NCBI GenBank assembly: GCA_963808315.1
Contig: CAWEFK010000008.1
Location: 1-64,000, forward strand
Direction: 5' to 3'
Source: Palsa-504 sp963808315
GTDB lineage: Bacteria > Actinomycetota > Actinomycetes > Streptosporangiales > Streptosporangiaceae
DNA length: 64,000 nt
Numbering within the stretch: the first letter of the stretch is position 1; each line of letters starts with the position of its first letter. Positions 34,238 to 42,464 of the stretch are shown here, piece by piece. Under the pieces are notes generated by a model. That model saw nothing but the letters and a program-made list of their open reading frames with translations, did no database searches and had not been told where the DNA came from. Both the position numbers and the translations under genes were made by a program.

Positions 34238-35010
34238 TCGAGGCCAAGGACATGGCGTCCCAGCTCATCGCGGCCGAGGAAGCGCGCACGGCGATCTCGC
34301 CCTTCTCCGACACGCCATCCCGACATCGATCTTGACACGGCCTATGCGGCGCAGTGGGCATTCGTGCAGTCCAAGCTGGACGTGGGCGAGCAGCTGACCG
34401 GGGCCAAGCTCGGCCTGACCAGCCGGGCCAAGCAGGAGGCCATGAACGTGGCCGAGCCGCTCTACGGCTGGATCACCAGCGGCATGATCGCCGATTACGG
34501 CGCGCCGGTGGACCGGAGCAGCCTGATTCACCCCCGCGCGGAGCCGGAGATCGCGTTCCTGCTCGGCCGCGACGTCACCGCGCCCGCCACGGTGACCAGC
34601 GTGCTGGCCGCTACTGAAGCCGTCTTCGCCGCGGTGGACATCCTCGACTCCAGGTACCACGACTTCCACTTCACCCTGCCGGACGTCATTGCCGACAATG
34701 CCAGCGGCGGCCGGATCGTCCTCGGCCCGCAGGCGCGGCGGCCCGAGGAGCTGGTCGATCTCCGCTTGCTCGGCTGTGTGCTAGAGCCGGCGGCCAGGTC
34801 GTGGCCACGGCCGCCGGGGCCGCGGTCTCGGGTCATCCGGCGGCCGCGGTGGCCTGGCTGGCCAACCGCCTCGGCGCGCAAGGCAAGAGCCTGCGCGCTG
34901 GCATGCTTGTCCTGTCTGGAGGCCTCACCGCGCCGGTCCCGCTCGAGCCTGGTACCGCCATCACTGCCGAGTTCGATGGCCTGGGCTCGGTCGAGGTCTA
35001 CTGCCGCTAG
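34234..35010 (+). CDS. 2-keto-4-pentenoate hydratase / 4-oxalocrotonate decarboxylase family (second copy), two frame breaks
   Basis: About 259 residues starting VIEAKDMASQLIAAEEARTA at a GTG coupled to the first copy. The frame changes near 34320 and again near 34795. Family blocks are QSKLDVGEQLTGAKLGLTSR, AEPEIAFLLGRDVTAPATV, AVDILDSRYHDFHFTLPDV, IADNASGGRIVLGPQ and, after the second break, AAAVAWLANRLGAQGKSLRAG. Adjacent paralogues of this kind are the DmpE (hydratase) and DmpH (decarboxylase) pair in phenol pathways. Here no aldolase or acylating aldehyde dehydrogenase follows; an alternative-oxidase-like gene does. Confidence 0.8.
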
Positions 35011-35019
35011 GGGAGAAAA

Positions 35020-35712
35020 TTGACCAACGCCCAGACCCGGCCGGCAGTGCTGCCACCGCATCTCGATCACCAGGCACTAGCCCAGGCCCAGCGGGAAACT
35101 CTGAATACGCCGCGACGGCCGTACGGACTGCCCGCCAGGGTGCTCTTCGCACTGCTCGACGTGCTCTACGGGCGCAAACGCACGCTGTCCAAGTTCAAGA
35201 TCCTCGAGCTGGTGGCCCGGGTGCCTTACCAGAGCTGGGAGCAGGTCGCCTACATCGCCATCACCCATGTCGCGGTGCGCCCCGGGCTGGCCCGCCGCAT
35301 CCACGACCGGGTAGCGCAGGCCCGGGCCCAGCAGGACAACGAGCAATGGCACCTGCTGATCCTGGAAGAGCTCGTGGCCAGCACGGGCAAGAGAGAGTCC
35401 CGCTGGCTTTACTACTGGATCCCGCAGGCCATCGCATTCGTCTATTACCAGGTGTCCTGGCTCTTGTACGTGCTCCACCCGGCCTGGTCTTATCAGCTCA
35501 ACGCCGATTTCGAAGATCATGCCGAGCACGAGTACATGACGCTTGTCACTGAGCACCCGGAATGGGAGAAACAGCCGTTCAGCTCGGCGTTCGAGGCCGA
35601 CTACGGCAGCTTCGAGTCACTGGCCGATCTGTTCAGGCAGATCGGCCACGATGAGCGGGTGCACAAGCAGGAGAGCCTGGCCGAAATGCGCCAGCCTCAT
35701 TTCAGCAGCTGA
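35020..35712 (+). CDS. Alternative-oxidase-like diiron protein
   Basis: 230 residues in one frame. Four carboxylate/His motifs occur in the order and rough spacing of the alternative oxidase (AOX) family: E63 in ILELVARVPY (AOX: LETVA), E108 and H111 in DNEQWHLLILEEL (NERMHL), E165 in ADFEDHAEHEYM (LEEEA), and E212 and H215 in IGHDERVHK (RADEAHH). Two long hydrophobic helices (IPQAIAFVYYQVSWLLYVL) fit monotopic membrane attachment. AOX enzymes oxidise quinol and reduce O2 to water without pumping protons; divergent diiron relatives hydroxylate substrates. The TTG start at 35020 has a GGGAG site. It lies 10 bp downstream of the hydratase gene, apparently in the same operon. Confidence 0.72.
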   Translation: MTNAQTRPAVLPPHLDHQALAQAQRETLNTPRRPYGLPARVLFALLDVLYGRKRTLSKFKILELVARVPYQSWEQVAYIAITHVAVRPGLARRIHDRVAQARAQQDNEQWHLLILEELVASTGKRESRWLYYWIPQAIAFVYYQVSWLLYVLHPAWSYQLNADFEDHAEHEYMTLVTEHPEWEKQPFSSAFEADYGSFESLADLFRQIGHDERVHKQESLAEMRQPHFSS

Positions 35713-35722
35713 GCCCGGTGCG

Positions 35723-36352
35723 TCAGGACACCAGTCCGGCGCGGATGGCGGCCGCCTCGGCCACATGGGCGGCGGCGACGTGTGCCCGCTCCGCAGGCAG
35801 CTCGATCCCCGTCAGCTGCAACCTCACCTCGATGTCGCCGGAATCCCACGCCGAGGTTGACGGCACGGGCAGAGCCCGGAGCAGGTGCAGCATCGGCATA
35901 TTCGAGGCCAGCACGATGGCCGTCAGCGATGTCAGGCGACTGAGTACCGCGACGTCCACCAGCCGCTGCAGCAGCCGGGAGCCTAGCCCCAGGTGGTGCA
36001 GCGCGTCGTCGACAATCAGGGCGATCTCCGCGTCGGTACGCCCGGCCTGGCCTTCGTACCTGGCGACCCCGACCAGCTCCCCGGTACTCCGGACACCGAC
36101 CAGAGCGAACCGCCATTCCTCGGCGATGTTGGTGAACCGCTGGATTTCGGCTGGGCTCAGCACGGACTTGACGCCGAAATAACGCCGGTAGATGCTGTCC
36201 GGCGACAACCGTGCGTGCAGCCTGGCGAGCTCGTCACCATCGGCGAGCCGGATAGGACGGACGCCGATCCGCTCGCCGTCACGCAGCTCGAGTTCGTCGA
36301 CGATCGGGCTAGTCACGACAACACCATCGGCGTCCCGTGCAGCGAAGGGCAA
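35723..36352 (-). CDS. GNAT-family N-acetyltransferase
   Basis: About 209 residues. Motif A for acetyl-CoA binding is AEIALIVDDALHHLGLGSRL (the Q/R-x-x-G-x-G/A turn appears as HHLGLGS), preceded by the acceptor-side strands WRFALVGVRSTGELVGVARY. N-terminal DGERIGVRPIRLADGDEL is typical for the family. The TTG at 36352 is an uncertain start; a GTG about 10 codons later is an alternative. The C-terminal tail is Ala/His-rich. The gene converges on the AOX-like gene and is divergent from the flavin-reductase fusion. The acceptor is unknown. Confidence 0.8.
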   Translation of the reverse strand: MPFAARDADGVVVTSPIVDELELRDGERIGVRPIRLADGDELARLHARLSPDSIYRRYFGVKSVLSPAEIQRFTNIAEEWRFALVGVRSTGELVGVARYEGQAGRTDAEIALIVDDALHHLGLGSRLLQRLVDVAVLSRLTSLTAIVLASNMPMLHLLRALPVPSTSAWDSGDIEVRLQLTGIELPAERAHVAAAHVAEAAAIRAGLVS

Positions 36353-36506
36353 GGCCCTTCCCGGCGTGCGGAATATGGCGCCGCTATCAGCGGTAAGGCT
36401 TCGCCGGGCTTATCGCTGAACGGAAACCGGCCGGGCCCTGGCAGAGCTGGCTGCCAGACTGATTCCAGTGGCACGAGGTTGTCGATGACACCGGAGCACG
36501 CTTGAG

Positions 36507-37650
36507 ATGGCTGGCCAGGATGTGGACGAGCAGCCGCTGGATGCCGGGGTTTTCCGGCAGGTTATCGGCCGGTTCATGAGCGGCGTGGTGGTGATCACCG
36601 CGATCCATGAGGGTGAGCGCCGCGGGATGACGGTGAGCGCCGTGGCGTCCCTGTCACTTGATCCCCCGATGATCGTGACGTGCCTGAACGCGGCGAGCTC
36701 CACGCAGGAGGTCATCCGCCAAGCGGGCGCGTTCGCGGTCAACATCCTGGCCGAGGACCAGGAGCATCTGGCCGGGCTCTTCGCCCGGCCTGGCGCCGAT
36801 CCATTCCTTGATCTGCCCTATGAGCCCGGGATCACTGGCGCGCCCATCCTGGCGGGTGCGCTCGCGGTGCTTGAATGCCAGATCGTACAGGAGGTACGAG
36901 GCGGATCTCACCGGGTCCTGCTCGCCAGCGTCGTGCGGGCCAGCGCGGGCGAGGGCTCGCCACTGGCGTACTTCCGCGGCCGGTTCGGCCGGATCGAGCT
37001 CATCCAGGATGCCGAGGCGTACCAGCAGCTCAGGGAGCTCATCCTGACGAGGCAGCTGAGCGCGGATGAGCGACTGGACGTGGAGCGGCTGGCCAGCCAG
37101 CTGAAGAGCTCCCCGTCGGCCGTGCAGTACGCGCTGACCCGGCTGGTGACCGAGAACCTCGTGATCCGCGGGCGACCGGGGCCACCTGGTCAAGCCGCTT
37201 GACGTTGCGACCTCCAACGAAGCTCATGACGCCAGGATGGCGATCGAACTCGGCGTTGCCGAGATGACGGTAGGCCAGCTGAGCGAAGATCAGCTGTCCG
37301 GGCTGCGACGGCTGGCCCAGGCGACGGTCGACGTCCTGCGCCAGGGTGATCCGGACGGCATGGCCGCCTACGCGCGGGCCAACCAGGAGTTCCACCGGTT
37401 CCTGGTGGCCAGCGCGGGGGTGGAGGCGCTGTCCGCCGTCTACGAGCAGCTCAGCATCGCCGACCTCATCTCGCGAGCGCTGCGGACCCAGGACGAGATC
37501 GAGGAGCTTGCTCGCCCATGAGCATCTGGACCTCGTCCAGGGCTACGAACGAGCCGATCTTGACGGTGTCGCGGGAGGTCATCATCCGGCATACCGCGCA
37601 CGCTAAGCAGGACCCAGCGGCGCGGCATCGAAAGAGCCGGCGGTCAGCTA
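36507..37650 (+). CDS. Flavin reductase fused to a GntR/FCD-type regulator, frame broken about three times
   Basis: Residues 1-165 are a flavin-reductase-like FMN-binding domain (FRQVIGRFMSGVVVITAIHE, MTVSAVASLSLDPPMIVTCL, AFAVNILAEDQEHLAGLFA, YFRGRFGRIELIQ). In the same frame follows a winged-helix GntR stretch: LRELILTRQLSADERLDVER and LASQLKSSPSAVQYALTRLV. After a break near 37185 comes an FCD-like effector domain (GHLVKPLDVATSNEAHDARM, GMAAYARANQEFHRFLVASA, QLSIADLISRALRTQDEIEE, then HEHLDLVQGYERADLDGV) with further breaks near 37505 and 37570. The end near 37650 is an estimate. The junction of the first two domains is unbroken, so the fusion itself is not an artefact of the indels. Confidence 0.65.
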
Positions 37651-37711
37651 TAGGACCTGGGCTGACCAGACCTGCTCTACAGACAAATCCCATCGGGAAA
37701 AGGAGCACCAC

Positions 37712-38063
37712 ATGGCCGGTTACCAGTCGTTCTCGCTCAACGCCGTGGAGAAGGCACAGGGCTCCGCGGCCGACGCCTACCGGGAGTTCCTGCGCCGGCC
37801 CGGCGTTCTCGATGGGCCTGTACCTGCTGTCCGCGGGCAGCCAGGATGCCCAGCACCCGCACAGCGCGGACGAGGTCTACATCGTCCAGCACGGCCGGGC
37901 CCAGCTCGAAGTCGAAGGTGAGAGGTTCGACGTCGGACCGGGCGACGTCATCTCGGTGGACCGCGGCCGGGACCACCACTTCGGGAACATCACCGAGGAC
38001 CTGGCCGTCCTGGTCATCTTCGCCCCGCCCGGAAACCCCGGAAACCTGAGGCCCGTGCGGTGA
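37712..38063 (+). CDS. Small cupin-domain protein, one frame break
   Basis: About 117 residues. The start MAGYQSFSLNAVEKAQGSAA has an AAAAGGAG ribosome-binding site. The frame changes near 37803 (to FSMGLYLLSAGSQDAQHPHS), and the cupin core follows: HPHSADEVYIVQHGRAQLEV (first metal motif) and GDVISVDRGRDHHFGN (second). Single-domain cupins of this kind bind a metal and act as sensors, isomerases or dioxygenases. The stop overlaps the GTG start of the RidA gene by 4 bp, so the pair is cotranscribed. Confidence 0.78.
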
Positions 38064-38446
38064 AGGTCATCGAAACGGCAGACGCTCCCCAGCACAGGGG
38101 GCCAGTGCCCCAGGCGGTGGAATCGGGCGGCTGGATCTTTGTCTCGGCCCTGTTCGGAAACGATCCGCAGACCGGCAGGCTGCCCGCCGAGGCGGCCGAG
38201 GAGGCGGACCAGATCTTCGCTAACCTGACCGCCATCCTCGCCGCAGCCGGATCGGCCTGTCCGATGTGGTGCGGGCCGGCATCTTCATGCGGGACCTGCA
38301 GCGGGACCGGCAGGCTTTTCAACCGGGCGTGGATCCGCCATTTCGGTGACCACCGGCCCGCCCGTTCCGCGGTCGAAGTACAAGACTTCGGCCGGCCCGG
38401 CGAAAGCGCCCGTTACATGCTGGAGGTCCAGGCGCACCGGGGCTGA
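38060..38446 (+). CDS. RidA (YjgF/UK114) family protein with a compensated frame slip
   Basis: 128 residues. N-terminal ETADAPQHRGPVPQAVESGG and WIFVSALFGNDPQTGRLP are typical RidA; the C-terminal FGRPGESARYMLEVQAHRG closes the fold. Between about 38250 and 38320 the frame used gives an unlikely Cys/Ser-rich stretch, while the next frame gives the expected GLSDVVRAGIFMRDLQRDRQ. Two opposite indels therefore flank this segment. RidA proteins hydrolyse reactive enamine/imine intermediates; relatives in catabolic clusters act on pathway intermediates such as aminoacrylates or muconate semialdehydes. Confidence 0.8.
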   Translation: MKVIETADAPQHRGPVPQAVESGGWIFVSALFGNDPQTGRLPAEAAEEADQIFANLTAILAAAGSACPMWCGPASSCGTCSGTGRLFNRAWIRHFGDHRPARSAVEVQDFGRPGESARYMLEVQAHRG

Positions 38447-38470
38447 CCGTCCGCACAAACGGTCAGCCCC
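38439..38470. terminator. Perfect 12-bp inverted repeat between convergent genes
   Basis: GGGGCTGACCGT (38439-38450) pairs exactly with ACGGTCAGCCCC (38459-38470) around an 8-nt loop. The RidA stop codon lies inside the left arm and the convergent universal-stress-like gene ends at 38477. It is a good bidirectional terminator candidate. Confidence 0.8.
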
Positions 38471-38476
38471 GGCTGC

Positions 38477-38927
38477 TCAGACGTAGGGGCCGAACTCCCC
38501 GAGGTTCTGCAGGAAATCGGGCGAGGCCTCGACATGGCGTCACCGGGATCTTGTATTTGTCCTCGACCCGGTCCGGGAACTTCTGCGCCAGCCAGCGGGA
38601 CCGCCGTGGCGCATACGTGGAGACGAGGACTTCGTCGTATGTCCGCTCCTTGAATTCCTCGTCGACCGCGTCGAGCGGATCTGGCGGCCCGATATGGTAA
38701 TCAAGCGGAATGCCGGCGCCCTGGAACCGCCGTACGGCTGCCTCGGCCATCCGGGTCGCCACTTCCTCGTCTTCCCCTTTGACCTCACCAAGATATTGCC
38801 TGACGTGCGTGGCCGGCACGAGCAGGGTGAACTTTGCGTCCTTATCCCGGGCCAGTACGGACTCGGCTTCTTGCACCACTTCCGGGTTGGCCGCCGTCTC
38901 GCCGCCGACGATGAGATACCGAGCCAC
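38477..38927 (-). CDS. Universal-stress-protein-like alpha/beta protein, 3' frame break
   Basis: About 150 residues. RYLIVGGETAANPEVVQEAE and AKFTLLVPATHVRQYLGEVK are the first strands, and YDEVLVSTYAPRRSRWLAQK is the nucleotide-like loop before the last helices, as in a family of actinobacterial USP-like proteins. The frame slips near 38535; the alternative frame gives HVEASPDFLQNLGEFGPYV and a stop at 38477, which is a more natural end. It follows the MFS carrier gene on the same strand after 60 bp. Its role is unknown. Confidence 0.65.
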
Positions 38928-38987
38928 CTTAACTCCTTTGCATTGCCGGGTGCTCGCGAAAGGCGAGTGCTCGCGAAGGACGAGCCG

Positions 38988-40314
38988 TTATATAACGATA
39001 CGTTCGACGCGGTCGACCAGGAAGATGTACGACAGCGCCCCGACCCGGCCAGGACCGCGATATAGACCAGGCCATAGGCGAAGGATCCGGTCGCGCTGAG
39101 GATGATGCTGATCACGAACGGCGAGAGCGCGCCGCCCGCGTTGGCGAAGAAGTTGAACAGGCCGCCGGTCAGCGCGATCATGTTCGCTGGAGCGATGTCG
39201 GACAGCAGGGTCCAGGCGGTGGCCGACGCCATTCCCTGGGCGAAGAAAGCGATCGAGAAGAACAAGATGACGAGCGCCGGCGCGGCTACGTAGTTGTCGA
39301 GGATGATGATCATCGAGAGGATCAGCCCGGTGATGATGGGGGCCTTGCGAGCGATGCTCGTCGCCACGCCGCGGCGCAGCATCCAGTCCGACCCGGCGCC
39401 GCCGACCATGGTGCCGATCAGCGCGCACAGGTACGGGATGATGGCCATGATGCCGGCCTTGAGCAGGGTGAAATGCTTCTGCTCGACCAGGTAGTCCGGG
39501 AACCAGGTCAGGAAGAAGAACAGCGTCGAGGTATTCGCGAACTGGCCGATCAGCGCTCCGAGCATGCGCTTCTTGGCGAGAAGCTGCCGATGTCAGAGAA
39601 CTTCGCGTGGCGGCGGGGTTGGCCTTCGACATGTACCGCCGCTACGGCACCGCCGCCCCTTTCGATGTGCTCGAGCTCGGCCTCCGATACCCGCTTGTCA
39701 CTCTGGGGGCTGTTCCGGATCCAGCCGAGCCAGACGAACGCGAACGCGAGGCCGAGGCCGCCGGTCAGGTAGAACACCGAATGCCACCCGTACTGCGTCG
39801 CCATCCAGGCCAGCAGGGGTGCGGCAATGGCTAGCCCGACATACTCACCTGCGGTATACGAGCCTGTGGCCGCGCCGCGCTCCTTGGTCGGGAACCACCT
39901 GCTGACCAGGGTGTTGTTGGCGGGAAAGGCGGGTGTCTCGGCTGCGCCCAGAGCGAGCCGCAGCCCGAGCAGGGAACCGAATCCCCTGGCCAGGCTAATG
40001 CACCCGGTGACGATCGACCAGAAGATCAGGGCGACCCCGAAGGTTTTCCTCGGTCCGATCCGTTCCAGGACCCATCCGCCGGGGATCTGCAGGGCCGCGT
40101 AGGTCCACGAGAACGCAGAGAAAATCAGGCCCATCTCGACGTCGCTGATGTGCAGGCTTTTCTTGACAATCGGCGCGGCGATCGAGAGATTCGCGCGGTC
40201 CAGGTAGTTGATCGCGGTGGCGATAACGATGATCGCCAGAATCCAGTAGCGGACACGAGTGGTAGCTGCCCTGGAGGGCCTTTCAATATCTTCAACCTGT
40301 GTTCTCGTGGCCAT
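38988..40314 (-). CDS. MFS transporter, anion:cation symporter (ACS) type, two frame breaks
   Basis: About 442 residues and 12 hydrophobic segments after joining frames near 39575 and 39050. The start TRVRYWILAIIVIATAINYL followed by DRANLSIAAPIVKKSLHISD is the ACS-family signature; RWFPTKERGAATGSYTAGEY is the conserved cytoplasmic loop. The C-terminus reads VGALSYIFLVDRVERIVI with the stop at 38988. ACS carriers import organic anions such as aromatic acids, hexuronates or phthalate with protons. Location beside RidA, cupin and TIM-barrel genes in a catabolic region suggests uptake of an aromatic or cyclic carboxylic acid. Confidence 0.85.
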
Positions 40315-40464
40315 ATCGCTCCTAAGTTCGGGCGTCAGCTGCCAAAGCAGGTGCTAACGGCAAGGTAACTCCAGTTAAAAGTCGTGCCACTGTTTTTTTC
40401 CGCTGAGCGGATTCGCGTTCTTCGCTGGCTAGTCGCGGGGTTCGGCGTGGACGGCGCCGGCATG

Positions 40465-41337
40465 CTAGGGCGCTATCCTGGTGCCATCCGCGGGCGCCGC
40501 CACCGCCAGCAGGCGAGCTACCGCCTCCCGGGCGCGGCGGGCGAACTCCGCCGGGCCGAGTGATTCGAGCAGGGCCACGTTGGGCGTCTCCACGCTGAAC
40601 GCCAGGCCCGCGGGCAGCGCCGCGATGATCTGGGCCAGGGGAAGTTCGCCGTCACCGGGGAGCAGGCGCACCGCACGGGCCTCCAGGGCCAGGTCCGTGA
40701 TTCCCGCGACGGACTGGCCGCGGGGCAGTTCCCGCGGCCGCGGCAGGTTATGCGGTGCGATCAGCGGCGCGTCGCAGAGCTGGCAGTAGGCGATCAGCTT
40801 GGGATCAAGCGCGCCCACATCCCCTGGTGCACCCCCGGCGCGCTGCAGGTGGAGCGGATCGATGATGATGCCGCCGCCGGACTCGCCGATCACCACGGCC
40901 GCATCGGCGAGCGTCTTCACCTGCATATAGGGGATGGCTTCTATCGCCGGGCGCAGGCCGTAGGGGCGTGCGGCCTGCGCCAGCGCCGCAAAGGTGTCGC
41001 GGGCCCGGTGCAGGTCAGGATCGTCGCCCATGACGTTCAGGAAACTGGCGCCCAGCGCCGCCGCCGTATCGAACAGCGGCTCGTACCTCGCGATGACCGT
41101 GTGCGGGTCGATCCGGATGATTTCCGCGTCAAGCACTCGGACGCCGGTGTCCGCCATCCGGCGGAGGGTCTCAGCGAGCATCGGCGAGCCGACTCGCATG
41201 GGCCATTCTTCCTCAGCGGGACCGATGGTCGCTGCCCGGATCCCGACCGCGTCGAAGCCGGCGTCATGGGCCAGCGACACCCAGTCTGGCGGTGCGGTGT
41301 CGAGCATGGTCAGGTGACCAACGCCGACCAGCGGCAT
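40465..41337 (-). CDS. TIM-barrel sugar-phosphate isomerase/epimerase-like protein (possible 3-dehydroshikimate dehydratase)
   Basis: About 290 residues from ATG 41337 (MPLVGVGHLTMLDTAPPDW). The AP-endonuclease-2/xylose-isomerase-like barrel shows metal-ligand segments VLDAEIIRIDPHT, LRPAIEAIPYMQVKTL, GIIIDPLHLQRAGG and FSVETPNVALLESLG. The fold includes epimerases, inosose dehydratases and the AsbF/QuiC type of 3-dehydroshikimate dehydratases. It is divergent, across 175 bp, from aroE, whose product could supply dehydroshikimate, so a dehydratase forming protocatechuate is an attractive but unproven reading. Confidence 0.72.
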   Translation of the reverse strand: MPLVGVGHLTMLDTAPPDWVSLAHDAGFDAVGIRAATIGPAEEEWPMRVGSPMLAETLRRMADTGVRVLDAEIIRIDPHTVIARYEPLFDTAAALGASFLNVMGDDPDLHRARDTFAALAQAARPYGLRPAIEAIPYMQVKTLADAAVVIGESGGGIIIDPLHLQRAGGAPGDVGALDPKLIAYCQLCDAPLIAPHNLPRPRELPRGQSVAGITDLALEARAVRLLPGDGELPLAQIIAALPAGLAFSVETPNVALLESLGPAEFARRAREAVARLLAVAAPADGTRIAP

Positions 41338-41512
41338 ATCGGCCTCCTCAATCCTCAGCGGTGCTGCGACGATCCCGGCGCTTAGGACGGTGCCCGGACG
41401 GCCAGGCGGGCGCAACGTAGATCCCGCCCAGTGGCAGGAACCGATCGCGGCCGGGCACCGGCTAACCTGCAACAGACTCGCCCTGGGCAGACCTCGAGAT
41501 AGGTAAACAAAC

Positions 41513-42367
41513 GTGGACGCAACCACCGCGGTGGACCAGACGGTGCGGCGGGCGGCCGTGCTTGGGTCCCCGATCGAGCATTCGCTCTCCCCCATCCTGC
41601 ACGGAGCGGCCTACCGTACGCTTGACCTGCATGGCTGGCACTACGACAAGATCGAGTGCGACGAGCCAGGCTTCCCTGGCCTAGTGGACAGCATGGGACC
41701 CGAGTGGGCGGGACTGTCGCTGACGATGCCGCTCAAGCGGGTGGTCATGACCGTCGCCGACGAGGTATCACCGCTGGCCGAGGCGGTCGGGGCGGCGAAC
41801 ACGCTGGTATTCTCTCCGGTCGGAGGGAGGCGGGCGGACAACACCGACGTGGCCGGCATGGTCTCGGCGCTTCAGGAGGCCGGACTGACCCGGGTCGGGC
41901 AGGCGGTCATTCTCGGCGCGGGCGGCACGGCGCAGGCGGCCCTCGCGGCGGTGCGCGAACTGGGCCACCAGTCGCCGGTCGTGCTGGTGCGCAACCTGGC
42001 CCGTACCGGCGAGCTGCGTGAGACCGCCGAGCGACTCGGGATGCGGCCGACCATCTCGGATGGCCTGTTCACCGAGCCGCTGCCCGCTGCCGCCGACCTG
42101 GTCATCTCCACGCTGCCTGGCGGCGCAGCCGATCCGCTGACCGCTACCCGGTGGAAACCGGACACCACGGTGCTCGACGTGGTGTACGCGCCGTGGCCGA
42201 CCTCCTTCGCCGGCTCAGCCCTGGCGGCCGGCTGCCCGGTGGTCAGCGGCCTGACCGTGCTGCTGTACCAGGCGGTCGCGCAGGTCGAGCTGATGACTGG
42301 TCATCCCGGCCCGGTGGAGGCGATGCGAACCGCCCTGGTCGCCGCGGTCGCGGCCCGGCAGGGCTGA
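41513..42367 (+). CDS. aroE: Shikimate dehydrogenase (AroE family)
   Basis: 284 residues, unbroken, GTG start at 41513. The substrate site has AAVLGSPIEHSLSPILHGAA and the catalytic Lys in GLSLTMPLKRVVM; ADNTDVAGMVSALQEAG holds the conserved Asp, and the NADP site is AVILGAGGTAQAALAAVREL. C-terminal VSGLTVLLYQAVAQVELMTG is normal. It reduces 3-dehydroshikimate to shikimate in aromatic amino-acid synthesis, or works in reverse in quinate/shikimate catabolism. It is isolated from other aro biosynthesis genes here, which together with the neighbouring carrier and TIM-barrel protein favours a catabolic role. Confidence 0.9.
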   Translation: MDATTAVDQTVRRAAVLGSPIEHSLSPILHGAAYRTLDLHGWHYDKIECDEPGFPGLVDSMGPEWAGLSLTMPLKRVVMTVADEVSPLAEAVGAANTLVFSPVGGRRADNTDVAGMVSALQEAGLTRVGQAVILGAGGTAQAALAAVRELGHQSPVVLVRNLARTGELRETAERLGMRPTISDGLFTEPLPAAADLVISTLPGGAADPLTATRWKPDTTVLDVVYAPWPTSFAGSALAAGCPVVSGLTVLLYQAVAQVELMTGHPGPVEAMRTALVAAVAARQG

Positions 42368-42420
42368 GCCGGCCGGCCACCGCGAGCCGGCAGTGCCGCA
42401 CGGACCGCGCCCGCCGTCAC

Positions 42421-42445
42421 CGGCCCGCCTGCCGTCACCGGGCCG
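42421..42445. terminator. Weak GC-rich hairpin between convergent genes
   Basis: CGGCCCG (42421-42427) and CGGGCCG (42439-42445) are inverted copies around an 11-nt loop, placed between the aroE stop at 42367 and the convergent hydrolase stop at 42465. The stem is only 7 bp and the region is uniformly GC-rich, so this is tentative. Confidence 0.35.
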
Positions 42446-42464
42446 CCCGAGCCGATGCTCCCCG

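Noticed and set aside
41338..41595. 86-residue upstream extension of the TIM-barrel gene
   Set aside because: It would run through the aroE promoter and start; the family-typical start is at 41337.
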